12,593 bases of DNA, taken from Clostridiales bacterium. Its GTDB lineage: Bacteria > Bacillota > Clostridia > Oscillospirales > Oscillospiraceae. The position numbers were made by a program, and so were the translations under genes. Below the pieces are notes generated by a model. The model was not told the origin of the DNA. It did no database searches and saw only the letters and a list, made by a program, of their open reading frames with translations. Position 1 is the first letter of the stretch, and each line of letters starts with the position of its first letter. Below, in pieces: positions 4,553 to 12,149 of the stretch. The stretch is from positions 1-12,593 of the forward strand of contig DYBS01000046.1 in NCBI GenBank assembly GCA_019418525.1, in the 5' to 3' direction.

Positions 4553-5542
4553 ATGCTTACAGACAAGGTGCTGGCGCTGCTGAAGACGCAGGAGGGCTTT
4601 TGTTCCGGCGAGGAGATGAGCCGTCAGCTGGGGGTCAGCCGGGCGGCGGTGTGGAAGGCCATTGCGGCCCTGCGCCAGGAGGGGTACGACATTGCCTCCG
4701 CCCCCAACCGGGGCTATCAGCTCCAGAAATCCCCCGACCGGGTGTCGGAGGGGGAGCTGAAGGGCGCTCTGGCCGGGCGGGTACTGGGGAAAGAGCTCCT
4801 GTGCCTGGACACGGTGGACTCCACCAATAACGAGGTCAAGCGCCGGGTGGTCCAGGGTGCGCCGGAGGGGCTCACCGTCATCGCCGACCAGCAGACCGGC
4901 GGCCGGGGGCGGAGAGGGAGAGTGTTCGTCCCCCCGCCGGGCGGGCTCTATGTGTCGGTGCTGCTGCGGCCCGACGCCGGGCTGCGGGAGCTGATGTGGC
5001 TCACCGCCTGGAGCGGAGTGGCCCTGTGCGACGGTATCGAGCGGTGCTGCGGGGTGCGCCCCGGCATCAAGTGGACCAACGACATCATCCTGAACGGCCG
5101 GAAGGTGTGCGGTATCCTCACCGAGCTGGGCATGGAGGGGGAGAGCGCCCGGTCCCAGTACGTGGTGGTAGGGGCCGGGATCAACGTCAGCCAGACCGAG
5201 GCGGACTTCGGGCCCGAAGTGGCCCCGGTGGCCATCTCCCTGGCCCAGGCCCTGGGGACAGCCCCCCGCCGGGCGGAGCTGGCCGCCTCCATCCTCACTG
5301 CCCTGGACGACATGCGAGCCGCCTTCCCCCACGAAAAGGAGCGCTACCTGGAGCAGTACCGCAAGGACTGCCTCACGGTGGGCCGGGAGGTGCGCATCCT
5401 GCGGGGCGACGGCCATACCGAGGAGGCGGTGGCCGAGGCCATCGACGAGGATTTCCAGCTGGTGGTCCGCTTCCCGGACGGCCGTCGGGAGACGGTGAAC
5501 GCTGGCGAGGTGTCGGTGCGGGGCCTGCTGGGCTATGTGTAA
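4553..5542 (+). CDS. birA: Bifunctional biotin ligase / biotin operon repressor BirA
   Basis: BirA makes biotinyl-AMP and transfers biotin to carboxylase lysines. This 329-residue form also has a DNA-binding domain, so it is a class II repressor. A winged HTH is at residues 17-56 (SGEEMSRQLGVSRAAVWKAI, NRGYQL). The catalytic domain carries DSTNNE (89-94), the ATP/biotin loop TGGRGRRGR (115-123), KWTND (173-177) and GRKVCGILTE with K184, the equivalent of the E. coli active-site lysine. The C-terminal SH3-like domain runs from about residue 280. ATG 4553 is chosen because AGGAGG lies at 4540-4545; an in-frame ATG at 4523 overlaps the -10 box and cannot be used by this promoter. Two matching operators stand upstream. 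It is 329 aa against about 320-325 for typical BirA. Confidence 0.96.
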   Translation: MLTDKVLALLKTQEGFCSGEEMSRQLGVSRAAVWKAIAALRQEGYDIASAPNRGYQLQKSPDRVSEGELKGALAGRVLGKELLCLDTVDSTNNEVKRRVVQGAPEGLTVIADQQTGGRGRRGRVFVPPPGGLYVSVLLRPDAGLRELMWLTAWSGVALCDGIERCCGVRPGIKWTNDIILNGRKVCGILTELGMEGESARSQYVVVGAGINVSQTEADFGPEVAPVAISLAQALGTAPRRAELAASILTALDDMRAAFPHEKERYLEQYRKDCLTVGREVRILRGDGHTEEAVAEAIDEDFQLVVRFPDGRRETVNAGEVSVRGLLGYV

Positions 5543-5579
5543 AAAATGCTCCGGAGTCATGTGACTCCGGAGCATTTTT
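5541..5579. terminator. Bidirectional terminator between birA and mtaB
   Basis: TGCTCCGGAGTCA (5547-5559) and TGACTCCGGAGCA (5562-5574) form a perfect 13-bp stem. It is flanked by five or more As on the left and five Ts on the right (5575-5579), so a U-run follows the hairpin on both strands. The birA stop (5540-5542) and the mtaB stop (5583) are immediately adjacent. Confidence 0.92.
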
Positions 5580-5582
5580 GCG

Positions 5583-6878
5583 TTATCGGATGGTTCCCAA
5601 AAGGGAATTTTCTTGACGAGCGGTAATATAGACTTCCTTCTCTACGTTGTGTAATTGCTCGCCGTGGGCCAATACCTCCACATAGTTGGGGGCGTGGCCC
5701 TTCCAGAACCCGCCCTTTTCCTCCTCAAAGAGGACGGTGAGGGTAGTCCCCACCTGGCGGTCCAGATAGGCCTCCTCCAGCCGCTGGGCCAGGGCGGCGG
5801 CCCGGTGGGCCCGGTCCTCCTTCACGGCGTTGGGGATCTGGTCGGGCATTTTGGCGGCGGGGGTACCGGTGCGGCGGGAGTAGGGGAAGATGTGCATGGC
5901 CGCAAAGGCGCACTTTTCCACAAAAGCCAGGGTGTCGGTGAACTCTTCCTCCGTCTCACCGGGGAAGCCCACGATGAGATCGGTGGTGATGGCGGGGTCG
6001 GAGAAGTATTCCCGGAGTAATGTAACACTCTCATAATACCGGGCGGTATCATATTTCCGGTTCATCCGGGCCAGAACGGTGTCACAGCCGCTCTGCATGG
6101 ACAGGTGGAAATGGGGACAGAGGTTGGGGAGGGCGGCGGCGCGGCGGCAGAACTCGGGGGTGATGGTGCGGGGCTCCAGGCTGCCCAAGCGCAGGCGGAT
6201 GTGGGCGGGCAGGTCCCGGCACAGGGCCTCCAAAAGGTCGATGAGGGTCTCGCCGGTCTTGAGGTCGTGGCCCCAGGAGGAGATCTCAATGCCGGTGAGC
6301 ACGATCTCCTGATACCCCTCCGTGAGCAGCCGGGTCAGCTCCCGCCGGGCGTCCTCGATGGCCAGGGAGCGCACCGGTCCCCGGGCGTAGGGGATGATAC
6401 AATACGTGCAGAAGTTGACGCACCCGTCCTGCACCTTCAGCATGGCCCGGGTACGGCCCTCCAGTCCGCCGCCGGACAGGGGCTCGAAGGTGCGGTGGGC
6501 CATGATGTTGTCCACCGTCACCAGAGCTTCGTCCTGCCGCTGGGCCAGAAGGCGCTCCAGGTCGTCCAGGAAGGCCATGCGCCCGGCGGTGCCCGCCACC
6601 AGATCCACCCCCAGGGCGGCCACCGCCTCCGGGGCGGTCTGGGCGTAGCAGCCGCACACCGCCACCACCGCGCCGGGGCTGCGCTTGCGGGCCTGGCGGA
6701 TGATCTGGCGGGATTTTTTGTCGCTCACCGCTGTGACGGTGCAGGTGTTGATGATGTAGGCGTCGGCCTCCCCCTCAAAGGGGACCAGCTGGTGACCACG
6801 GCGGCGCAGCTCCCCCTCCAGGGCAGCGGTCTCATACTGGTTCACTTTACAGCCCAGGGTGTAGATGGAAATATTCAT
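5583..6878 (-). CDS. mtaB: tRNA t6A37 methylthiotransferase MtaB
   Basis: MtaB (B. subtilis YqeV) adds a methylthio group to t6A37 of ANN-decoding tRNAs, giving ms2t6A. The 431-residue protein has the full three-domain layout. The N-terminal UPF0004 domain has cluster cysteines C10 (YTLGCKVNQYE), C46 (NTCTVT) and C77 (CGCYAQ). The radical-SAM domain has C153-x3-C157-x2-C160 in QDGCVNFCTYCIIPYARG. The C-terminal TRAM domain follows, about residues 370-431. The CKVNQYE signature fits MtaB rather than MiaB or RimO. ATG 6878 is preceded by AAGGAG at proper spacing; the open frame extends far upstream but only through an intergenic region with an opposing promoter. It converges on birA and diverges from the HPr-like operon. 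Confidence 0.96.
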   Translation of the reverse strand: MNISIYTLGCKVNQYETAALEGELRRRGHQLVPFEGEADAYIINTCTVTAVSDKKSRQIIRQARKRSPGAVVAVCGCYAQTAPEAVAALGVDLVAGTAGRMAFLDDLERLLAQRQDEALVTVDNIMAHRTFEPLSGGGLEGRTRAMLKVQDGCVNFCTYCIIPYARGPVRSLAIEDARRELTRLLTEGYQEIVLTGIEISSWGHDLKTGETLIDLLEALCRDLPAHIRLRLGSLEPRTITPEFCRRAAALPNLCPHFHLSMQSGCDTVLARMNRKYDTARYYESVTLLREYFSDPAITTDLIVGFPGETEEEFTDTLAFVEKCAFAAMHIFPYSRRTGTPAAKMPDQIPNAVKEDRAHRAAALAQRLEEAYLDRQVGTTLTVLFEEEKGGFWKGHAPNYVEVLAHGEQLHNVEKEVYITARQENSLLGTIR

Positions 6879-6911
6879 AGTGACTCCTTGTTTTCGTGAC
6901 AGTAAAACGGC

Positions 6912-6940
6912 TTGTATTTTGGGATAGACTTTCTTATAAT
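6912..6940 (+). promoter_or_regulatory. Promoter of the HPr-like operon
   Basis: TTGTAT (6912-6917) and a perfect TATAAT (6935-6940) are 17 bases apart. Transcription would start near 6947, giving a leader of about 114 bases. Confidence 0.75.
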
Positions 6941-6946
6941 AGGGAA

Positions 6947-7060
6947 TAGTTTCGACTGCCGTCTGGAAAGAGGGCGGAGCGAACCGCTTTCCGGCGGCTC
7001 GATTCCAGGCAGATCGGACCGCCGGTCCGAACCGGTTGTTTGCGCAGGAGGTCAAACATT
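6947..7060 (+). promoter_or_regulatory. Structured 5' leader, candidate cis-regulatory RNA
   Basis: The leader can fold in competing ways. GGAAAG (6965-6970) can pair with CTTTCC (6987-6992), extended by GCCG/CGGC. Alternatively CTGGAA (6963-6968) pairs with TTCCAG (7003-7008), extended by CTGC/GCAG; both use the same bases. A separate hairpin CGGACC-GCC-GGTCCG lies at 7015-7029. TGTTTG (7037-7042) and CAAACA (7053-7058) frame a ten-base loop that presents AGGAGG, the ribosome binding site. No known riboswitch family was recognised. Function is inferred only. Confidence 0.35.
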
Positions 7061-7303
7061 GTGAGCAACTTCTATATCAACCTGTCCTCGCTGGAGGACG
7101 TGAAATCCTTTTCCCGTCTGGCCAATCAGAACGACTGTGAGATCGACGTGTGCGCCGGGCGCTATGTGGTCAACGCCAAGTCCATCATGGGGCTTTTCTC
7201 CATCGACCGGGATGAACCGGTAAAGGTGGAGTTCCACGGCACCGACAGCCAGTGCGAGGCCTTCCGGCGGGGACTGGGCGCCCTAGTGGTGGAGCAGAAC
7301 TGA
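7061..7303 (+). CDS. HPr-family protein lacking the phosphorylatable histidine
   Basis: This 80-residue protein has the HPr fold signature: NAKSIMGLFSI (residues 38-48) matches the regulatory Ser46 region of HPr, with S41 as its serine, followed by VKVEFHGTD and a last helix. At the place of the active-site loop (G-x-H-A-R-P) it has LEDVKSF, with no histidine, so it cannot accept phosphate from enzyme I. Such degenerate HPr proteins occur widely in Clostridia; a regulatory or structural role is likely but unknown. The start is GTG 7061, nine bases after AGGAGG. The next gene begins two bases after its TGA. The ribosome binding site can sit in a hairpin loop. Confidence 0.85.
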   Translation: MSNFYINLSSLEDVKSFSRLANQNDCEIDVCAGRYVVNAKSIMGLFSIDRDEPVKVEFHGTDSQCEAFRRGLGALVVEQN

Positions 7304-7305
7304 CG

Positions 7306-7884
7306 ATGGGGGAGCATTTTTTCGCCTATCTGGGCCGGATGCGCTATATCGACCGGTGGGGTCTTATGCGCAGCGTGGTGCCGGAGAACGTGCAGGAACA
7401 CTCCCACATGACGGCGGTGCTGGCCCATGCCCTGGCGGTGATCCGCCGGGACGTGCTGGGCGGAGAAGCAGACCCCCAGCGGGCGGCCACCGCCGCCCTG
7501 TTCCACGATGCCACCGAGATCCTCACTGGCGATCTTCCCACCCCGGTCAAATATTTTAACCCGGAGATCCGCTCCTCCTATCGGGAGGTGGAGGATCTGG
7601 CCGCGGATAAGCTCCTCTCCACCCTGCCGGAGGCCATGCGACCGGCCTACGAGGCCTGGCTGCGGGAGGACTACGACCGGGAGACCCTGGCCCTGGTGAA
7701 GGCGGCGGACAAGCTCTCCGCCCACATCCAGTGCCTGGAGGAGTTGAAAGCGGGCAACCCGGAATTCCGGAAGGCTGCCCAGCAGACCCGGGAGGCGCTT
7801 GAGGCCATGGCGCTGCCCGAGGTGGAGTATTTTATGGCCCATTTTCTTCCCGCCTTCCAGTTGACGCTGGACGAGCTGGACTAG
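7306..7884 (+). CDS. yfbR: HD-domain 5'-deoxynucleotidase, YfbR-like
   Basis: YfbR hydrolyses deoxyribonucleoside 5'-monophosphates to nucleosides and phosphate, adjusting dNMP pools in the cytoplasm. This 192-residue protein keeps the metal and catalytic set: H32 (QEHSHMT), H67-D68 (FHDATE), E71, D76 in GDLPTPVKY, and D135 (KAADKLSAH). R17-W18 match the residues that recognise the 5'-phosphate and deoxyribose in the E. coli enzyme. The length is close to the family norm (about 199). The ATG at 7306 follows the HPr-like stop by two bases, with GGAG about eleven bases upstream, so the genes are an operon with coupled translation. DUF2156 follows 46 bases later, or 13 if its upstream start is used. 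Confidence 0.92.
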   Translation: MGEHFFAYLGRMRYIDRWGLMRSVVPENVQEHSHMTAVLAHALAVIRRDVLGGEADPQRAATAALFHDATEILTGDLPTPVKYFNPEIRSSYREVEDLAADKLLSTLPEAMRPAYEAWLREDYDRETLALVKAADKLSAHIQCLEELKAGNPEFRKAAQQTREALEAMALPEVEYFMAHFLPAFQLTLDELD

Positions 7885-7930
7885 ACGAGCCGGCGAAATG
7901 GCCCGGCAAAGGAAAGCGAGCGTATTTTTT

Positions 7931-8854
7931 ATGATCCCATTTCGAGTTCCGGTCCTGGAGGACCGGGCGTGGGTGGAGGAGCGCTTCCGCGCCACCGGTA
8001 ATCGGGGGTGCGAGTACAGCTTCGCCACCATGTTTTTGTGGGCGCGGCACTACTGCCAGCATGTGGCACGCTGGGAGGACTTCGTCCTGGAGCGGCTGTG
8101 CGGCAGCCAGGGCGTGGGCTATCTATTCCCGGTGGGTGGCACCGATTTGGCCGGTGCGGTGGATGCCCTGGAGGCGGACGCCGCCGAGCGGGGGCATCCC
8201 TTCCGCTTCTTCTGTGTCACCAAGGAACAGATCCAGCGCCTGGAGGAGGTCTGTCCCGGGCGTTTCCGATATGAGCTGGACCGGGACGGCTTCGACTACC
8301 TCTATGATATCGACCGTCTGGCCGAGCTGACCGGCAAGAAGCTCCACGGCAAACGCAACCACATCAACCGCTTCCTGGAGGACCACCCGGACTGGACCAC
8401 CGAGGTCATTACGCAGGACAACCTCCACGAGTGCATGGCCATGGACGCCGAGTGGAACCGCCGCTACCGGGGGCGGGAAGAGGTGGACCAGCCCGCGGAG
8501 GAGACGCTGAAGGACGAGAGCCAGGCTCTGGCCCGGGCATTTGCCGACTATGGCCCCCTTCACCTGCGGGGTCTGCTGCTGCGGGCCGAGGGGCAGGTGG
8601 TGGCCTTCACCATGGGCAGTCCCATCTCCGACGACACCTTTGACGTCCACTTTGAGAAGGCGTTTGGAGAGATGCGGGGGGCGTACCCCCTCATCAACCG
8701 GGAGTTTGCCCGCTGGGTGCGGGAGCACGAGCCGGGAGTGCGCTTCCTCAACCGGGAGGACGATATGGGCCTGCCCGGCCTGCGGAAGGCCAAGGAGTCC
8801 TACTACCCGGACCTGATGGTGGAAAAGTATACGGTTTTGCCCCGGGAGGCGTGA
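7931..8854 (+). CDS. DUF2156 family protein (LPG synthase C-terminal-like)
   Basis: The 307-residue protein belongs to DUF2156, a tandem GNAT-like fold related to the aminoacyl-transferring domain of lysylphosphatidylglycerol synthase (MprF). Visible landmarks are PFRVPVLEDRAWVEERF at the N-terminus, GCEYSFATMFLWA, the motif GKKLHGKRNHINRF (135-148), and the end LNREDDMGLPGLRKAKESYY. There are no membrane helices, unlike MprF. It may transfer an aminoacyl group from a tRNA, but this is not proven for the family. I prefer ATG 7931 because relatives begin at this point. An upstream ATG at 7898 adds MARQRKASVFF. Neither start has a good Shine-Dalgarno (AAAGGA is 17 bases before 7931). It ends the HPr-like/YfbR operon before a strong terminator. 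Confidence 0.87.
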   Translation: MIPFRVPVLEDRAWVEERFRATGNRGCEYSFATMFLWARHYCQHVARWEDFVLERLCGSQGVGYLFPVGGTDLAGAVDALEADAAERGHPFRFFCVTKEQIQRLEEVCPGRFRYELDRDGFDYLYDIDRLAELTGKKLHGKRNHINRFLEDHPDWTTEVITQDNLHECMAMDAEWNRRYRGREEVDQPAEETLKDESQALARAFADYGPLHLRGLLLRAEGQVVAFTMGSPISDDTFDVHFEKAFGEMRGAYPLINREFARWVREHEPGVRFLNREDDMGLPGLRKAKESYYPDLMVEKYTVLPREA

Positions 8855-8871
8855 GCCTTACCGGGCAGGAG

Positions 8872-8904
8872 AAGCGGCCGGGCCCGTGAGGTCCGGCCGC
8901 TTTT
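8872..8904 (+). terminator. Terminator of the HPr-like/YfbR/DUF2156 operon
   Basis: AAGCGGCCGGGCC (8872-8884) pairs with GGTCCGGCCGCTT (8890-8902), a 13-bp stem with one G-U pair and a CGTGA loop, followed by a short T tract. It ends two bases before the stop of the converging AI-2E gene. On the minus strand no T-run follows. Confidence 0.85.
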
Positions 8905-8906
8905 GT

Positions 8907-10073
8907 CTATTCCTCTGGGGGCTCTGCGGGCTGAGGGGCGGGAATGCCGTCCCGGGCCCGGATGCGGCGGCGCACGTCCTGTTTGAGCAGCGCGTAAAGT
9001 ACCGAGCACACCGGTACGCTGAGGAGCACGCCGGGCAGGTCGAAGAGCCCGCCGCCCACCGTCACAGCGGTGAGCACCCAAATGCCGGGCAGTCCGATAG
9101 AGGTGCCCACTACCCGGGGATAGATGACGTTGCCCTCGATCTGCTGGAGGATGGCCAGGAAAATGAGGAAGATAACCGCTTTAATGGGGCTCACCATCAG
9201 CAGTAGGAAGGCCGCGAGGATGGCGCCGATGTAGGCGCCCGCCACCGGGATCAGGGCGGATACCCCGATGATAACCCCCACCAGGGGGGCGTAATCCGCC
9301 TGGATAAAGAGCATGCCGGCGGCGCACAGCCCGCCCAGAATACAGGCCTCGATGAGCTGGCCGCTGACGAAGCGGGTGAAGGTGTCGGCGGTCAGGTGGA
9401 CCACATCCAGCACCACCGCCTCGATGCGGGGCGGCACATAGGCGTGGAGGAGGCGGCGGCACTGGGCCAGCAGGGTCTCCCGCCCGCCCAGCATATAGAT
9501 GGAGAAAATGATGGCCAGGACGCCGGTGACGAAAATGGAGATGAGGGCGCCGGTGAAGTTCATCACACTGGCCACCGTGGTACTCAGGCCCTGGACCAGC
9601 CCCTCCAGCAGGCTCTGGAGGTAGGTGGTGAGCTTGGCAAGATTGAGGTTGCCGAGGAAGTTGGCGTCAATGTGCAGGTAGTTGAAAAGATCGGTAAGCG
9701 AGGACTGGAGGTTGAGCAGATATCCACCCAGACTGTTGGCGAAGATGAGGATGCTCTCAGCCAGCTTGGGCACCACAAAGGAGAAGAGAATGGCCAGCGC
9801 CACAATCAGCGACACATAGGAGGACAACACCGCCAGAGGCCGGCTGAGCCCCGCGGCCCGGGTGCGGCCCAGCACCCGGTCATAGGCGCGGTAAAAGGCC
9901 TGGCAGGGGCGGTTGAGGATAAAGGCCACCGCGAAGCCCACATACAGCGGCTTGAGCAGGCCCAGCAGACTTCCGGCGAGGCCCAGCAGCGCATCAAACT
10001 TCAACAGCGCCAGCACCAGCAAAACGGTGTAGGTGATGATGAGCAGGATGCTGCGGAATAGTTTGCGATCCAT
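8907..10073 (-). CDS. AI-2E family transporter (UPF0118)
   Basis: This 388-residue polytopic membrane protein has the pattern of the AI-2E/UPF0118 family. Hydrophobic segments lie near residues 8-26, 30-55, 83-103 and 165-195, with a cluster from about 240 to 355. Family landmarks are the central FVSGQLIEACILG, the segment PLVGVIIGVSALIPVAGAYI, and QQIEGNVIYPRVVGTSIGLP. Members include TqsA (autoinducer-2 export), sodium/proton antiporters and many of unknown substrate; the substrate cannot be named from sequence. The C-terminal tail is proline-rich. The ATG is preceded by AGGAG six bases upstream. It is monocistronic, with its own promoter, divergent from metNI. Confidence 0.92.
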   Translation of the reverse strand: MDRKLFRSILLIITYTVLLVLALLKFDALLGLAGSLLGLLKPLYVGFAVAFILNRPCQAFYRAYDRVLGRTRAAGLSRPLAVLSSYVSLIVALAILFSFVVPKLAESILIFANSLGGYLLNLQSSLTDLFNYLHIDANFLGNLNLAKLTTYLQSLLEGLVQGLSTTVASVMNFTGALISIFVTGVLAIIFSIYMLGGRETLLAQCRRLLHAYVPPRIEAVVLDVVHLTADTFTRFVSGQLIEACILGGLCAAGMLFIQADYAPLVGVIIGVSALIPVAGAYIGAILAAFLLLMVSPIKAVIFLIFLAILQQIEGNVIYPRVVGTSIGLPGIWVLTAVTVGGGLFDLPGVLLSVPVCSVLYALLKQDVRRRIRARDGIPAPQPAEPPEE

Positions 10074-10114
10074 ATAACACTCCTGTTTTGTTTCATTTGG
10101 GGTCGTCTGTGTCC

Positions 10115-10143
10115 ACTATACCATCCCCCGGTGTGCCCGTCAA
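10115..10143 (-). promoter_or_regulatory. Promoter of the AI-2E family gene
   Basis: On the minus strand TTGACG (10138-10143) and TATAGT (10115-10120) are 17 bases apart. The start codon is about 42 bases downstream of the -10 box. Confidence 0.8.
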
Positions 10144-10183
10144 TCCATTAGCCGCCCTTTTTGACGAACGGGGGGCATTTATC

Positions 10184-10212
10184 TTGACAACGGGGGGATT
10201 CTGGCCTAATAT
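10184..10212 (+). promoter_or_regulatory. Promoter of metN-metI
   Basis: A perfect TTGACA (10184-10189) and TAATAT (10207-10212) are 17 bases apart. The leader is only about 70 bases. I find no S-box (SAM-I) or T-box landmarks in it. Confidence 0.8.
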
Positions 10213-10232
10213 AAACTCTGTATGTAATCTTA

Positions 10233-10247
10233 CGGACAGTTTGTCCG
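10233..10247 (+). promoter_or_regulatory. Dyad in the metN leader, possible operator
   Basis: CGGACA-GTT-TGTCCG is a perfect 6-bp dyad about 14 bases after the expected transcription start. It could be a repressor site or a small RNA hairpin. No matching known operator was recognised. Confidence 0.35.
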
Positions 10248-10289
10248 AATTCAAAGCGTTCCATTCCGTCAGGAAGAGGAGGGACCGGC

Positions 10290-11294
10290 GTGATCGAAAT
10301 CAAAGAGCTGTGCAAGGTGTTCCCCGGGGACCAGGGGCCCTTTACGGCACTGGACCATGTGAACATCACCGTCCACGACGGGGAGATCTACGGCGTCATC
10401 GGCATGAGCGGCGCGGGTAAATCCACCCTGGTGCGGTGCATCAATCTGCTGGAGCGGCCCACGGAGGGCACGGTGCTCATTGACGGGGAGGACATGATGG
10501 CACTCTCCCCCAAGGCGCTGCGGGAGAAGCGGCGGAGCATCAGCATGATCTTTCAGCAGTTCAACCTGCTCATGCAGCGCACCTGCCTGAAAAACATCTG
10601 CTTCCCCATGGAGATTGCGGGGGTCCCCGCGGCCCAGGCGAAGAAGCGGGCCATGGAGCTGCTGGAGATCGTGGGCCTTCCCGACAAGGCCGACTCCTAC
10701 CCCTCCCAGCTCTCCGGCGGCCAGAAGCAGCGCATCGCCATCGCCCGGGCCCTGGCCAGCGACCCCAAGGTGCTGCTGTGCGACGAGGCCACCTCGGCCC
10801 TGGACCCCACCACCACCCGGAGCATTTTGAAGCTCATCCAGGACATCAACAAGCGCCTGGGTATCACCGTCATCGTCATCACCCACGAGATGGCGGTGGT
10901 GGAGGAGATCTGCACCCACGTGGCCATTCTGGACCACGGCAAGGTGATGGAGACCGGTACGGTGGAGGAGATCTTCTCCAACCCCAAGACCGAGGCCGGG
11001 CGCAAGCTGGTCTACCCCGACGGGGTCATCCTGGACCCGGTCAAGACCAGCCGGGTGGTGCGCATCGCCTTCAACGGCGGCTCCTCCTACGAGCCCCTCA
11101 TCGCCTCCCTCGCCATCGACTGCGGCGTGAAGGTGAACATCCTGGGCGCCGACACCAAGAACATCAACGGCAAGGCCTTCGGCACCATGCTCATCGGCCT
11201 GCCGGAGGATGGGGCAGAGGCCGCCAAGGCCGTGGCCTACATCAAGGGCCAGCCCAATGTGACCATGGAGGAGGTGCACGATTACCATGGCTGA
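10290..11294 (+). CDS. metN: Methionine ABC transporter ATP-binding protein MetN
   Basis: MetN powers methionine uptake with MetI and MetQ. The 334-residue protein has Walker A GMSGAGKST (38-46), Q-loop Q89-Q90, signature LSGGQ (141-145), Walker B VLLCDE (161-166) and switch H199 in VIVITHE. A C-terminal NIL domain (about 260-334) carries SRVVRIAFNGGSSYEP and GVKVNILGADTKNINGKAFG. In E. coli this domain binds methionine and inhibits transport when the cytoplasmic pool is full. The length is within the family norm. GTG 10290 follows GAGGAGGG six bases upstream. It overlaps metI by eight bases. It has no methionine riboswitch, so cytoplasmic feedback through NIL may be the main control. Confidence 0.96.
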   Translation: MIEIKELCKVFPGDQGPFTALDHVNITVHDGEIYGVIGMSGAGKSTLVRCINLLERPTEGTVLIDGEDMMALSPKALREKRRSISMIFQQFNLLMQRTCLKNICFPMEIAGVPAAQAKKRAMELLEIVGLPDKADSYPSQLSGGQKQRIAIARALASDPKVLLCDEATSALDPTTTRSILKLIQDINKRLGITVIVITHEMAVVEEICTHVAILDHGKVMETGTVEEIFSNPKTEAGRKLVYPDGVILDPVKTSRVVRIAFNGGSSYEPLIASLAIDCGVKVNILGADTKNINGKAFGTMLIGLPEDGAEAAKAVAYIKGQPNVTMEEVHDYHG

Positions 11295-12042
11295 TTTTCT
11301 GCAAAATCCCGAGGTGGTCCGCCTGCTGGAGATGGGCAAGGACGGGCTGCTCTACGCCATCTGGGAGACCCTGTATCTGACGGTGATCTCCACCTTCTTC
11401 GCCTATGTGATTGGCCTGCCCCTGGGCGTCATCACCGTGGTGGGCGAGGAGGGCGGCGTGCTGCCGCTGCCCAAGCCGCTGATGGCGGTCCTCAACTTCA
11501 TCATCAACATCCTGCGCTCGGTGCCCTTCCTCATCTTGATGGTGGTGGTCATCCCTCTGTCCCGGCTGATCCTGGGCACCTCCATCGGCACGGTGGCCAC
11601 CATCGTGCCCCTGGTGGTGGCGGCCTTCCCCTTTGTGGCCCGCCTGGTGGAGGCCTCCCTGCGGGAGGTGGACAGCGGCGTGGTGGAGGCTGCCCAGTCC
11701 ATGGGTTGCTCCCCCTTCCAGATTATCACCAAGGTGATCCTGCCTGAGAGCCGTCCCTCCCTTATTTCCGGCTTCACCACCGCCTTCATCACCATCCTCA
11801 GCTACGGCGCCATGGCCGGTTCCATTGGCGGCGGCGGCCTGGGTGCCATGGCCCTGAACCTGGGCTACCAGCGCCAGATGAAGATCATCCTCTGGGTGTC
11901 CGTGGTGGTGTTGGTCATCCTGGTGCAGATCTTCCAGTCCATCGGCACCCGGGCGGCGGTGCGCCTGGACAAGCGGGTGCGCAACAAGGACCGCAAGAAG
12001 CAGACTAAGGCCAAGAAGGCCGAAAAGGCCGGAATCCAGTAA
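11287..12042 (+). CDS. metI: Methionine ABC transporter permease MetI
   Basis: The 251-residue inner membrane permease has five to six hydrophobic helices (about residues 22-48, 63-90, 94-120, 150-185 and 195-215). The EAA loop that couples to MetN is at about residues 137-156 (EAAQSMGCSPFQIITKVILP). The last 30 residues are an unusual lysine-rich tail (RNKDRKKQTKAKKAEKAG), longer and more basic than the typical MetI end (217 residues in E. coli), and probably lie in the cytoplasm. The ATG lies inside the end of metN (ATGGCTGA), with GGAGGAGG about ten bases upstream, so translation is coupled. A strong terminator follows, separating it from the metQ unit. Confidence 0.95.
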   Translation: MADFLQNPEVVRLLEMGKDGLLYAIWETLYLTVISTFFAYVIGLPLGVITVVGEEGGVLPLPKPLMAVLNFIINILRSVPFLILMVVVIPLSRLILGTSIGTVATIVPLVVAAFPFVARLVEASLREVDSGVVEAAQSMGCSPFQIITKVILPESRPSLISGFTTAFITILSYGAMAGSIGGGGLGAMALNLGYQRQMKIILWVSVVVLVILVQIFQSIGTRAAVRLDKRVRNKDRKKQTKAKKAEKAGIQ

Positions 12043-12056
12043 AATACGGTGTGATT

Positions 12057-12099
12057 GGCCGGGGTGCGCAAACAGATGGGGTGCGCGCCCCGGCCTTTT
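12057..12099 (+). terminator. Intrinsic terminator after metI
   Basis: GGCCGGGGTGCGC (12057-12069) pairs with GCGCGCCCCGGCC (12083-12095), 13 bp including one T-G pair, with a 13-base loop and TTTT after it. Confidence 0.85.
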
Positions 12100-12114
12100 G
12101 TGAAAAGTGACCAC

Positions 12115-12143
12115 TTGACGGGCGGGTTGATGTGGCATATACT
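12115..12143 (+). promoter_or_regulatory. Promoter of the T-box/metQ unit
   Basis: TTGACG (12115-12120) and TATACT (12138-12143) are 17 bases apart, with a start point near 12150. Confidence 0.82.
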
Positions 12144-12149
12144 AAGTGC

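Noticed and set aside
4457..5575. 372-codon open frame antisense to birA
   Set aside because: Its composition (His, Gln, Pro, Gly, Leu) is that of a G+C-rich shadow frame. The opposite strand encodes an unmistakable BirA with promoter and ribosome binding site.
6879..7055. Upstream extension of the mtaB frame
   Set aside because: It adds about 59 residues without similarity to the family and covers a promoter and leader on the other strand. The ATG at 6878 has a good ribosome binding site.
10213..10289. Possible S-box (SAM-I) riboswitch ahead of metN
   Set aside because: The leader is too short and none of the S-box conserved helices or loops can be drawn.
10269..12138. Long minus-strand ORFs opposite metN and metI
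   Set aside because: They are shadow frames rich in Gly, His, Gln and Asp, with no recognisable domain and no start signals.
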